Assembly (NCBI GenBank): GCA_016714125.1
Contig: JADJNX010000003.1
Coordinates: 434,001 to 498,000 of the forward strand
DNA length: 64,000 nt
Direction of reading: 5' to 3'
Source of the DNA: Ignavibacteriales bacterium
GTDB taxonomy: Bacteria; Bacteroidota; Ignavibacteria; Ignavibacteriales; Ignavibacteriaceae
Position 1 is the first letter of the stretch. Each line of letters begins with the position of its first letter. Position numbers and translations under genes: made by a program. Positions 10,018 to 20,125 of the stretch are shown in pieces. The notes below the pieces were generated by a model, which saw only the letters and a list, made by a program, of their open reading frames with translations, did not search any database and had not been told where the DNA came from.

Positions 10018-12911
10018 TTACAACATCCAGAATACAGAAACGCTGTATGATCTTGAACTGTAACCTGTTGTCTCACGTGCGGTACTTCCCAATTGCCCTC
10101 TTGCATTAATTATGAGATTTTCGAGAGGTGAATAAACCGCCTGGACATATCCTTCTCTTAACCAGTATGCACTCTCAGGGATAAAACCAAATCTTCCACC
10201 GGCAGAAATTTCAAATTGTTCATCTTTATAAAATTTCCAATCTACAAACAAACTGTGCGAAAGAAAACTCTGTGGCGAATAATAAAATATCGATTTTCTT
10301 GCGTATATGGTTGAATATAATTCATACCCGGCAAGTAATTCAGGATAAAAATATTTACCGATTCTTACTTCAGTGTTTGCTCCCCTGTTGCCATCCGAAA
10401 TCATAAGATATGAATAAGAACCTGAGACTCTATATTTTGATCCGGTAATATACCAACCTTCAGCTTTTATCATCTCCACTCTCAACCTGTCAGTCAAGGA
10501 TCCAAATGGATAAACCAAAAGCGCGGAGTATAACATCGTTGCTGCTTCCTGCTGAAGATAGGTTACCTGTGCATGATAAACCTTTTCTTCATTGGCTCTG
10601 ATAAAAGCCTCATAAAGCGGATAACTTTTCTTTGGTGACAGGAATGCCTGCTCACCATAACTTAAACCAACCAGAAATGGATTAAACGGCCTAATGTATA
10701 GCGAGGCCTTCCATGTGTTAAGGTCCACCGATGTATAGGGAGATGATAGTTTACCTATACTCCCCATAAACCCAACCGAAAGAAAAGAGGTTACTCCCAA
10801 ATCAGAACTTAAACCGTAAGTCAAGTAACCAAAATCAGTGTTGTCACCAAAATATGAAACAAATGGATTCAACAGAATATATGCAGGAAATCCACCTAAA
10901 AGTGCTTCCATTCCTCCGAGTGGTAACCACCCCATTCTCTGATTGATTAGCGCAATTTGGGTAGTATCTGTATTATTTACAAGAAGACTGTCATACATAT
11001 CTCTGGCTTTATCATAATCCTCAACCTGAGCATAGGCATCACCAAGGAAAAGTTTGGCAGCGAAATCAGCGTTGTCTTCTTTAACGAGTCTCTCAAATTC
11101 TGTAATGGATTTTTGATAATCCCCTTTAGAGAAATAAAGTTTTGCTCTCTCAAGATCGATTAGATAATCATATTCTTGATTTATGAGTGAATCATAAATA
11201 GCCAGCGCTTTGTCATAATTTTTAAACATGAATTAATATCGGCATATTCCTTAAGAATTGTTCTGTTACCTTCATGTTTGCTCAAGAAATCATCGTAAAC
11301 CTCGACGGCTCCTTGACAATCTCCGGCTCTAATTTTTTCGCGCCCAATTTCAAGACTCTGGAAGAGAGCCTCTTCTGCTGCTCTAAGTTTGGAAGTCTCA
11401 AGATTGGAAATTAGAGTTTCGAGCTCAGGATGTGCAGGATCAAGAGCTTTAACAGATTCAATTAATTCACCTGCACGGTCAAAATTATTTTTCTTCATCT
11501 CAAGTGAAGCCAGACCGATAAGAGCAGTTATTTCTTTCGGTTTTGCGGCTATTACATCACTTAAATATTGATAAGCAAGATCTTCATCCTGACCAATCCA
11601 AACAGAGATAATCCCCCTCTGGAGCTTCAACTCAAGATCGGAAGGATCTTTGGCGAGGCAAAAATCGAGCTGTTCAAGTGCAGTATAGTTATCCTGGAAA
11701 TCTGAGGCAATTCTTGCGTAGATTTTCCTCAGCTTACAGTCCTCCGATTTGGGATTTAATTCAAAGTAAGCTTTTAATAAAGTAAATGCCTCTTCTGTCC
11801 GCTTAAGGTTATTTAGAAGTTGCACAATTTCTGTTAACGATTTTACATCATTCGGATTCTTTTCAAGCAGTTTCTGCAGATCATTTATCCTTTTGGTATA
11901 ATTCTGCTCTCTGATCTTAACAACTTTGTCATACAGCGCAATCCATTTTGGATCTTCTTTATACTTTTCCTCAAGAATAATTAACTGTTGGTATGCTTCT
12001 TCCCATCTGCTGTACTTAATCAGTTCATTTATGAGCAGAAAACGTGTTTTGTCATCTTTTGGGTTATTTCTCAGTACCCTATAATACTGGTCAATTGCAA
12101 ATTCAGGAGCCGATGGTGGTGGCTTCTGATTTTTTGCTTCCCAATTGGCAGTTGTATCTTTATAAAGATTTGTAAAATACTTACCCAGCACCTGATCAAG
12201 TCCATCCTGAGCCTCTTTAAAGTAGGGACGAAGTTTCAGAGCAGTTTCGAATGAAGTTTTTGCTTCTTCACTCTTTCCAAGCCACATCTTGATATAGCCA
12301 TGACGACTCCAGAGCCTGTGGTCATTGGGGTATTTTTTGACAAATTTGTCTAAAATTGGTTCACATTTTGCGTATTTTTTCAGATAACTCAATACTTCAG
12401 TATATCTGATTACTTCATCGGCTGAAGGTTCTTCAAGTTCAATATATTTGTCGTACCAAATTTGACTCTCTGTCCAGTTAAACATCAACCGGTGACAGTT
12501 GGCAATCGCAAGATAATTTGTTGGGTTGTTGGGATGTATTGCTATTTCACGCTGGTAACCTTTGATCTTTGCATTAAGATCGTTATTTAACAGGTTATTA
12601 ACCCTGTTTAAATCGTTTTGATACTCTCTGTTGGCAGGTTCAAGTTTTGCTGCTATTCTATAATCATTTTGTGCATTTACAAGTTGATTTCTTTTTTCAT
12701 AACATTTGCCTCTCAGATTATAACCGTCAGGACGTGCAGGATAAACTCCAACATACTTATTTAACAGATCAATTGCTTCACCATATTTACCACCACTCAT
12801 CATCTTTATGGCGTCATTTTTATACTTGTCGCCTGGATTTTGAGCAAAATTGCTGAAAAACAGTGTAAAAAAGAAAAGTCCTGTAATTATCGAAAATCTA
12901 ACTCTGATCAT
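10018..12911 (-). CDS. TPR/outer-membrane beta-barrel polysaccharide export porin (PgaA/BcsC-like)
   Basis: Two open pieces overlap near 11225. In one frame SCLK is followed in the other by NYDKALAIYDSL, so this is one protein of about 965 aa with a single frameshift. It has a signal peptide (residues 1-23, ending NFAQ), about 600 residues of tetratricopeptide repeats (for example YGEAIDLLNKYVGVYPARPD and LKLRPYFKEAQDGLDQ), and a ~300-residue C-terminal segment of alternating amphipathic strands ending in an aromatic-rich SVSVFWML. This architecture is that of PgaA and BcsC, in which periplasmic TPRs guide the nascent chain to a 16-strand outer-membrane pore. It precedes the PgaC-like synthase by 123 bases. 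Export of the product of that synthase is a strong inference. Confidence 0.8.
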
Positions 12912-12953
12912 CTAATTTCCTACAAAACTTCTCTTAAAATACCATCAGCGTTC

Positions 12954-14210
12954 TCAGTGGTGGCATTTTGAAACATAAGTAAATGCATAAACCACACTTA
13001 AAACTCTTGGTAAATATGAAGGATCGTTGCTTTGCAGGTTGGACCTGATCTTTGAAGTGAGCAAACTCAATGCCTTATCATCCGATTTTCCCAACAGGAC
13101 GATGGTAGTATAACCATCAATACATACCTTTTCTTTAAGTGAAAGGGAAAGTCTAATGGCATTATTCAACTGATTTGTAGAAATAATTCCGGCCGCTTCA
13201 GCCTGAGGATCCAATTTAAAGACAATTAATGTAAATGCCTGTCCTGTGCTTTTGTAAAGCGCAACCTGATTATTCAAAATCAGATTAAATTCCTCTTTAC
13301 TGTATTGATTTGTGTGCGCCATTGGTGCATTAACAACTTCAATCTCCGAAAGAGGTCTGTATCTTGGAGGTGGTGAGCTGGCTATCTGCTGAAAGCTCGC
13401 ATTGTTTGCCATCTGCTGTGGAGCGGATGCATAAGAAGCCGCTGATGGCATACCCATTTGGTAAGAACCTTGCTGACCGGGATCCAAAATCTCGGTTTGA
13501 GGTTTTTTATCAATCGCAAAACCACACCTTTGTACGGTTCAAATGTGAAATCTGTTGTAAACTGTCCTTCGGTATGTCCAATGTTTGGTGTAATGGTAGC
13601 CTTACCCCCTTGAACTCTACCCCCTTCAACTTTCTGAAGATAAATAATGGCAGTTGTATATTGGACTATATTGTCAACAATATTTTGTGCAAAAGGTGTG
13701 GCAGGCTCTCCTAAAACGTATAAACTTGTAACATTTTTATCTTCAATACTCTCGATTGTGCGTAAAAATGCCTGCTGAAGCAGTCCAATGTTCTCAAAAC
13801 CAACAAAATAGGTCAGTTCATCAAATACAAGCCTTGCCGGTTGGTATTGTTCAACAACATTAACGATGTCATTCAGGTATTCAACGAGATAATTATCCGG
13901 ATTCCTGATTCATAAACATCGAGTGGAGGTGTAACTTTAACAACGATTAACTCACCATTGTCCATATGTGTCTGTAAATCAAAATCTACTGAAGCTGCCA
14001 GGATCATCAGATCTTTGGGACGCATACTCGTGAAGTAGAGACATACCTCTTTTGCTGAATACCAGCCATCGCATATTGCAACCCGATAGTGGTTCTACCA
14101 GACTTTCTTGGTCCAATTAAAACATAGGTTCCACCTCTGTAAAAACCACCCCAAGACTCATCAACTATGCTGATTCCGGTATTGATTAGATTGATTTTTC
14201 CGTTTGCCAT
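12954..14210 (-). CDS. KaiC/RecA-family ATPase with degenerate cyclase/GGDEF-like tail
   Basis: Three single-base repairs (near 14044, 13905 and 13525), each lengthening a homopolymer by one, give one protein of about 420 aa. The N-terminal ~230 residues are KaiC-like: TGISIVDESWGGFYRGGTYV, Walker A GPRKSGRTT, then VCLYFTSMRPKDL and a Walker B-like strand ARLVFDELTYF. A Pro/Gln/Ser linker (about 260-320) leads to a C-terminal domain reading QAFTLIVFKLDP, then DGYTTIVLLGKSDDKA. This has the strand order of a GGDEF/class III cyclase fold without GGDEF or metal Asp residues. A further shift near 12968 would extend the end to about 12918 (ATTENADGILREVL). The gene heads the polysaccharide operon, 42 bases before the exporter. 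KaiA and KaiB are absent, so clock function is not implied. The tail assignment is tentative. Confidence 0.65.
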
Positions 14211-14268
14211 ATCTTCTTTACTTATTGTGTATAGATATACTTTGCAATAATCATGCCAAGCGATTAAT

Positions 14269-14291
14269 GCGCCAAATCACGTATTTGACGC
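14269..14291. repeat. Inverted repeat upstream of the polysaccharide operon
   Basis: Nine-base arms GCGCCAAAT and ATTTGACGC flank a 5-base spacer (CACGT), with one mismatch. It lies 59 bases before the start of the KaiC-like gene on the minus strand, in the only intergenic gap that could hold the operon promoter. An operator is more likely than a terminator because no plus-strand transcript ends here. Not tested against known motifs. Confidence 0.45.
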
Positions 14292-14330
14292 AGTTTTTAA
14301 TAAAATTTTTATCTGTTTTAGGCTGATATT

Positions 14331-14373
14331 GTTTCATTATGAGACACATCCTTTTATTGTCTCATTATGAAAC
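14331..14373. terminator. Hairpin downstream of the GH9 gene (terminator or operator)
   Basis: Arms GTTTCATTATGAGACA and TGTCTCATTATGAAAC pair over 16 bases with one internal mismatch around an 11-base loop, starting directly after the GH9 stop codon. There is no T-run on the minus strand, so if it ends GH9 transcription it does so without a classic tail. It may instead be a protein-binding palindrome for the operon that begins at 14210. Confidence 0.45.
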
Positions 14374-14375
14374 AC

Positions 14376-16085
14376 CTATTTATAAAAATGTGCAAATACG
14401 AACAATGCTGTTGCATTTGAAACAATTGTTGGTTCATTTGTAACATAATCGTTGCGGTCATCGTAATATTTTACCTCAGGTGAATTAAATTTGTCATAGA
14501 CAAAATTACTCCGCTGAATATTGTAACCTTTTAACATTTCAGCCGGTGCCGGACCCGCTGCAACTGCGCCGGGAAGGTAACCACCATTAAAATAGCCAAC
14601 CTGTGAATGAAAAAATTTTGTGAACCTGCTTCCAATATTATAGATAAAGGAAATTCCCCACGGATTTTTGCCGAGTATATAATCCCTCTGATAAACAGCA
14701 AGAGAGTCATAAGTGTTACTCTTGGTCAAATCCCGATAAAGAATTGCCTGCAATGCTATCCCAAGGAAAGTGTTGGTTGTGCCCCATGAAAATGAAGTCC
14801 CCTCGCCAAAAGTGTTTTTCTTTCGTGATTCATTAAAGGCGACCAGATTATTTTCAATGTATTGTTTCATCTCGTTTGAATATTTTGCAATCCTGTATTG
14901 AGCAAGTGAATTGATATTTCCCCAACTCCACCAATAATCAGAATCAGCCCTTTTTGCAAGATCGATTGCCTCAGTAAGATACTGACTATTGTTTGTTGCG
15001 AGATACATCTCCAGAGAGCCCAAGGCAAGTTTGCCTTCATATTTTGTGTCTTGATATAACCCAATTGGATTTTGATCAAGATCGGGAGCGGTTTTCCTTA
15101 GAGCAAATATATTGTTAGCTGCCTTCAAAAGTTTCGTTGAGAATTCAGTATCAGAAAAACGATTCTTCCAAATTCTCGATCCCATCGCAAGGGCAGCTGA
15201 ATAAATTCCGATTAGATTTTTACCCATCCCGGCAAAAGCCGGTCTGTCAAAACGCAGAGTATCATTTTCAGGCATTCGCCATCCAACTGTCTGATCACGT
15301 CTGTCTTGAACTTGAATAATAAGTTTTCCCGGCTGATAATTCATCCGTAAAAGAAGGTCAAGCCCAACTCTTGCTTCTTCAAGAATATCGGGTGCACCAT
15401 CTCCATTTTTGTCAAAATCAACCTTTTTTGGGTTAAATTCATAAGCAAACAACAACATATAGGTTGAGAATGCGGTGGTGTTCAGAAACTTGGTGAAATC
15501 TCCGGCATCATGCCAACCACCGGTAACATCAACTTTTCCTGCCGCCGGATCGCCGGTAACAATTGGTGAATCAAACAAATGACAAACTTTGTGTAAATGT
15601 GGATTTGTAGGACCACACCTCTGAACTTTAAAAAAGAGTAACAATGAATCAACAACTTTTGTGTAAAGATTTTCACCCACTCTAAAATTGTTGGATCTGG
15701 CATCGCCACTTTCAATTACATATGTCCCATCAGATGTTAAACCCGTGAAATCGATAACATGACAAAAATTGTAGCCACCCCACCCCCCAACACTTGGAGG
15801 AACGTTTTCTGTAAATACAACTTTCCCGGTTTTGATATCCTTTATGGTGTATTTTTTATTTCCAAAGTCAGTTTTGCTCAAAACAACGGCAGTTTTTAAC
15901 TCATTTCGCCGAAATCCGATCTGATTAACGCGAATATAAGACTCGGCGAGTTCCGCTCCCCTCTCATCAGTTACAACAGGAATTAACTTGACGTTGTCTT
16001 CAGCTTTGTTTGAAGAAGAGAAAAAACAAGACGAAAAAAGTAAAGCAAGTCCAACGACAAGCACTGACCGTTTATACATTTTCAC
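14376..16085 (-). CDS. Glycoside hydrolase family 9 lipoprotein (endoglucanase-like)
   Basis: 569 aa, intact. The lipoprotein signal ends at LLFSSC (Cys20). Residues about 50-150 form the N-terminal Ig-like domain of theme-D GH9 cellulases (SYIRVNQIGFRRNELKTAVV). The (alpha/alpha)6 catalytic domain has GGWHDAGDFTKF near residue 190, holding the nucleophile-activating Asp pair. It also has DYILGKNPWGISFIYNIG near 480 and DDRNDYVTNEPTI near 545, whose Glu is the general acid. Family members cleave beta-1,4-glucans or glucosamine oligomers, and some act on chitosan-like chains. As a probable envelope lipoprotein it closes the nine-gene unit that starts at 26079, and it lies 166 bases from the polysaccharide operon. 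It might trim the organism's own polysaccharide or feed on plant or fungal glycans; sequence alone does not decide. Confidence 0.9.
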   Translation of the reverse strand: MKMYKRSVLVVGLALLFSSCFFSSSNKAEDNVKLIPVVTDERGAELAESYIRVNQIGFRRNELKTAVVLSKTDFGNKKYTIKDIKTGKVVFTENVPPSVGGWGGYNFCHVIDFTGLTSDGTYVIESGDARSNNFRVGENLYTKVVDSLLLFFKVQRCGPTNPHLHKVCHLFDSPIVTGDPAAGKVDVTGGWHDAGDFTKFLNTTAFSTYMLLFAYEFNPKKVDFDKNGDGAPDILEEARVGLDLLLRMNYQPGKLIIQVQDRRDQTVGWRMPENDTLRFDRPAFAGMGKNLIGIYSAALAMGSRIWKNRFSDTEFSTKLLKAANNIFALRKTAPDLDQNPIGLYQDTKYEGKLALGSLEMYLATNNSQYLTEAIDLAKRADSDYWWSWGNINSLAQYRIAKYSNEMKQYIENNLVAFNESRKKNTFGEGTSFSWGTTNTFLGIALQAILYRDLTKSNTYDSLAVYQRDYILGKNPWGISFIYNIGSRFTKFFHSQVGYFNGGYLPGAVAAGPAPAEMLKGYNIQRSNFVYDKFNSPEVKYYDDRNDYVTNEPTIVSNATALFVFAHFYK

Positions 16086-16140
16086 TCAATTTAAAATGAT
16101 TAACACTTAATATGTCCATTTTTTCTTGCAATTAAAAGCC

Positions 16141-17643
16141 TTAATTGAATAACTCCTCAACTTTGATGATCTTCACATTTTCCGCCTTAATATTAAGTTT
16201 AAATGAAGAGATCATTTTGTCCTGCTGAAGAACACTCTCTGGTTTTGGAGTTTGGTATTGAATTGGTGATGGCGTGTTATTTACAAGTGCTGTTTTAAGA
16301 GCTTCAGCATTCTCGGTAATAAAAACGATTACCATGTTCTCGGGGGAAAAGTATTTTTTAATTGCACTGTTAACCTGATCTTGTGTAACAGATGACATAC
16401 TTTCTCTAAATTTTTGCAGATGACCGGGAGCCTCTACACCATAATATCTGTCATCAATTGCATAACCAAGTCTCATTTCAGTGTTTGGTGCATAATGAAG
16501 CACATATTTTTTTAGAAAATCACGGGTCATGGTGAATCCATCGCTAGGGAGTCCACCATCAACAAGAAGTTGAAGTTCACGAAGAGCAGCTCTCAAAGTA
16601 AAATGTTTTGTTTCGTTTGGAACCGGTCTGATCCAAATTTCAAACAAATGTTTTTTTAACGGTACATTCACCGGTGGTTTTGAAAGTCTACCACCATTAG
16701 GATAATATTCGATGTAACTGTAATCGCCATAATTTAGGCCTCTAGCCTCTCTGATCACCTGATAAAGATGTGAGCTTGAATTTCTGTGTTCACCAAGCCA
16801 CGAGTTTGCAAGTGCCAAAGGATACCATTCAGGATTATTCCTTAAAATATCGATTGGATATCCCAGAGAGATTGCAGTTGCGTTTGTTTTTTTCTCAACG
16901 ATTACAACATTAAGACCTGTAATTTTTGCAGGAAGAATATCTACGCCTTTATTAAGGTCACCTTCAGGCAGTTTCTCAAGTTCATCCCAAACCTTATTAA
17001 CAAGGTTATCATCAAATCCCCCGCCGATCGCGAGAGTAAAATTACTTCTGTTAAAATATCTTTTGTAAAATTGTTTTACATCATCAAGCGTGATACTCGT
17101 TAGACTGCTGATAGTGCCTGTTGAAAGATGTCCATAAGGTGTATTTTTATATATCTCATTATACAAGACAGCTTTCCCAAGTTCTTCATCACTCGAATAG
17201 CGGAGTGAAGTGGAGAGGTAACTGATCGCTTCTTCTTTAACTCTGTTAAAATCTTCTTCTCTGAAACCGGGATCGTGTAATTGTCCAATAAAAAGTGGAA
17301 GATATTCATTCAGATTATCACGGTGAACTGATCCACTGTAAACACAATTCTCTTTTGATGCTGATGCATAATACCCGGCTGCAAGAGGATAAAGTTTTTC
17401 TAATATCTGTGAATAAGTGAATTTTTTTGTTCCACCTTCTGTTTAAAGGGCTGCGGTAAGAGCTGCAAGCCCCTCTTTCCCTTTTGGGTCATCTTTTGAT
17501 CCGGCGTTGAACCAGACCTTAAATACAATTACAGGTTCCTCTGTTTTAAGAAGAAATAACCTGTTTTTGTCGATTGCAGATAAGTTGCTCATAATTACGA
17601 TTGTCAATAAAAGACTTAAAAATTTAATATTTCTTGTAAACAT
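16141..17643 (-). CDS. M16-family peptidase, inactive-partner type
   Basis: About 500 aa after a signal peptide (residues 1-22, ending NLSA). The M16 fold is clear: KVWFNAGSKDDPKGKEGLA, then NRSNFTLAIGGGFDDNLVNK and GDYSYIEYYPNGGR near the active-cleft Arg/Tyr segment. The zinc motif HxxEH expected after KEGLA is replaced by LTAAL, typical of the non-catalytic partner in paired M16 proteases. An in-frame TAA at 17443-17445 stands where Leu would be expected (CTT TAA ACA; TTA by a one-base change at a T/A run boundary). The frame is open on both sides from 17643 to 16141, so I report one CDS. It starts 1 base after the active partner's end, and the two probably form a heterodimer in the periplasm. 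Confidence 0.8.
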
Positions 17644-17644
17644 C

Positions 17645-18969
17645 TTAGTTTCCTGTCAAAATTACTTGGTTTCTGCTCTCTTTAACAAAATATTTATTAA
17701 CCGCCCTTTGAATATCTTCAGGGGTTATATCCATCATCTGGATAAAATATTCATCAAGTACTTCGATATCACCGGTAAGAGTGATAAACATTGGCAACAC
17801 TGAGGCAACAGATTCAGGACTGTCGAGTCCCATCAGGAATTGATATTTCATTCTCTTCTTCAAATTGTCCAATTGTTCTTTTGAAACCGGGTTCTTTTTG
17901 AAATGTTCAATGGTTTTTTCGATCTCAGCGATAACATAATCCATATCACTTTCTGCTTTCACTCTGGAATAGATCATAAAAGGAAAGGGATCACGCTTTG
18001 TCTGAGCGCCCGCGGAAACAAACTGAACCTTCTGTTCATCGAGCACTAATTTTTTGTATAACTCACTTGTTTCACCAAATGCAAGATCAGCAAATGGTAA
18101 CATTGCCATAAAATCTTTGTTGTAAACGTTAAAAGCATCATATTTATAACCGATTGCAACCAACGGGAGGGTCTTACCGTCATACTTAATTTTTGCTTCA
18201 CGGGGGCAGTCTGTTTTGGTTCAGACTCTATCTTTGGAGATACATACCCCGGCTTCCAGGGAGAATAATAATCCTCAACCATTTTGCTGACCTTTTCAGG
18301 ATCAAAATCACCCGCAATTACTAAAACACAGTTTTCGGGACGGTAGTATCTGTTATAAAACGAAAGACTGTATTCATATTGATTTGGCATATCTTTTATA
18401 TCAGCTTCAAAACCGATGGTAGTATGTTTATAGGTGTGTTTATCAAATGCCATATCCTGAAATTTCTCGAATAAAACGGAGAATGGATTTGTAACACTTT
18501 TGCGATATTCACCATAAACAGCTCCCGATTCAGTCATAAACTGATCTTTGGGATAGTTTAAATTTCTAAATCTGTCTGACTCCAGATCCATCACCTTATC
18601 AAGATCTTCGGCGGCAAAATTTAGGTGATAAACCGTTAAATCATCGTCGGTGTAGGCGTTTGCATCGGCACCAATTGTGGTTGTTACAGAATCATAAAGT
18701 GGATATTTGTTTGTTCCTCTGAACATCATGTGCTCAAAAAAGTGAGCAAACCCACTTTTACCCTGTTCCCACTCATCACGGCTTCCTGTTCTTACAGTTG
18801 TATAGTAAGATACTAGTCCACTACCCGGCATGGGGATTAACAATGCCTTAAATCCATTTTTTAAATTTACACGGTGCACTTTATATGGAAAGACACCACC
18901 GGCTGAAAGATCGATTGTTGCCATAATCAGAACTATTAGAACCAATTTAGTAATTGAATAACGCGTCAT
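17645..18969 (-). CDS. M16-family zinc metallopeptidase (active subunit)
   Basis: About 440 aa with a hydrophobic N-terminal export signal (residues 1-23). The zinc site is complete: HFFEH at residues 76-80 and Glu154 in VYGEYRKS, the HxxEH-x73-E pattern. One frameshift near 18195, in a CCCCC run, splits the gene after about 255 residues; adding one C continues as APREAKIKYDGKTLPLVAIG. Family members degrade short or unfolded peptides in the periplasm or processing compartments. The non-catalytic partner follows 1 base downstream, and the dipeptide epimerase lies 18 bases upstream. In this operon the pair may digest envelope peptides for salvage (inference). Confidence 0.87.
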
Positions 18970-18987
18970 ACTTTATATTTCTCCGTT

Positions 18988-20121
18988 TTAAATTTTTTCG
19001 ATCCCAATTCCGGGGAGTTTGGAAATGGAAACTTTACCATCAATAATTTTGGTACCATTATAAATATCGTTACTTATCAAAAGTGCACCATCGAGATCGG
19101 CCCAAAGTGCTTTTGGAGTTAAATGAGCTGCAGCCGAAATAGCACAGGATGTCTCTGTCATGCAACCAACCATCACTTTTAATCCAAGACCATCAGCGAG
19201 GCTTATCATTTTATTAGCGTTTCGCATCCCACCACACTTCATCAATTTGATATTAATACCGGAATAAATACCATGGGCTTTTACCACATCGGCGAGTCCC
19301 TGAACTGCCTCATCACCAATTGTTGGGAGTGGACTGTTCTGAGTAAGCCAGGCGTTGTCTTCAAGATTCTTTTTATCCATTGGTTGCTCAATAAATACAA
19401 TCCCACGCTCTTTTAACCAGTGGATCATATCGAGGGCAAAATGTTTATCCTTCCAACCTTGATTTACATCTACACATATTGGAACATTGGTGACAGACCT
19501 GATCGTTTCGATCATCTCTTTGTCAGTGTCTCTTCCAAGCTTAACTTTTAGAATTTTATATTCCGTAGCTTCTTTCACTTTGGTTTTAACTACTTCAGGA
19601 GTATCAATCCCTATCGTGAAACTTGTAAAAGGTGTCTTTTCAGGGTCATATCCCCATATTTTAAACCAGGGTTGACCAATTAACTTACCCACGAGATCAT
19701 GAAGAGCAATATCCACTGATGCCTTTGCAGCATAATTACCGGTATCAATTGTGTCAAGGTAGTCAATAATCTCTTCCAATTTAAATGGATCGTTAAATTG
19801 ACCCAGATTTACCTTTGAAAGAAAGGCTGTGGCTGTTTCATGGCTTTCCCCCAAATAAGGAGGCATCGAGGCTTCTCCGTAACCAACCATGTCACCATAC
19901 TGAATTTCAGTGAGCATCACCGGTGTGGTGGTTCTCGAACTGTTCGCTAAAGTAAAAACATGTTTAAGTTCGAGGGTATAAGGTCTGAAACTTAACTTTA
20001 ATTTTTCAGTATTCATTTTGTTTATCGCAAATTTTGATATTGAACCGGCATTCCCTGACACAATAGCTGCCCCTGCAAGGAGTGAAGCTTTTTTAATAAA
20101 ATTTCTGCGCGAATCCATCAT
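18988..20121 (-). CDS. Dipeptide epimerase (L-Ala-D/L-Glu epimerase type), Tat-like signal
   Basis: Enolase-superfamily protein of about 377 aa. I chose the ATG at 20121 because GAGG lies just upstream and the next residues, MDSRRNFIKKASLLAGAA, form a twin-arginine-like signal; the longer open frame to 20175 would overlap the NlpC gene. Catalytic residues are in place: ILKVKLG (KxK lysine), CVDVNQ (metal Asp), FIEQPM (Glu), IGDEAV (Asp/Glu) and NIKLMKCGG (second Lys), with DLDG at the end. This matches L-Ala-D/L-Glu epimerases that isomerise the dipeptide released from murein. Its start follows the NlpC/P60 gene by 4 bases, the same pairing as YkfB/YkfC in Bacillus. Export of an epimerase is unusual but common in Bacteroidetes relatives. 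Substrate specificity is inferred. Confidence 0.85.
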   Translation of the reverse strand: MMDSRRNFIKKASLLAGAAIVSGNAGSISKFAINKMNTEKLKLSFRPYTLELKHVFTLANSSRTTTPVMLTEIQYGDMVGYGEASMPPYLGESHETATAFLSKVNLGQFNDPFKLEEIIDYLDTIDTGNYAAKASVDIALHDLVGKLIGQPWFKIWGYDPEKTPFTSFTIGIDTPEVVKTKVKEATEYKILKVKLGRDTDKEMIETIRSVTNVPICVDVNQGWKDKHFALDMIHWLKERGIVFIEQPMDKKNLEDNAWLTQNSPLPTIGDEAVQGLADVVKAHGIYSGINIKLMKCGGMRNANKMISLADGLGLKVMVGCMTETSCAISAAAHLTPKALWADLDGALLISNDIYNGTKIIDGKVSISKLPGIGIEKI

Positions 20122-20125
20122 ATCC

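Noticed and set aside
12954..14210. Circadian clock (KaiC) system
   Set aside because: Only one KaiC-like domain and no KaiA or KaiB; many KaiC homologues have unrelated roles.
14007..14210. Stand-alone 67-aa Walker A mini-protein
   Set aside because: Adding one A to the run near 14044 continues the KaiC fold; it is the N-terminus of the larger gene.
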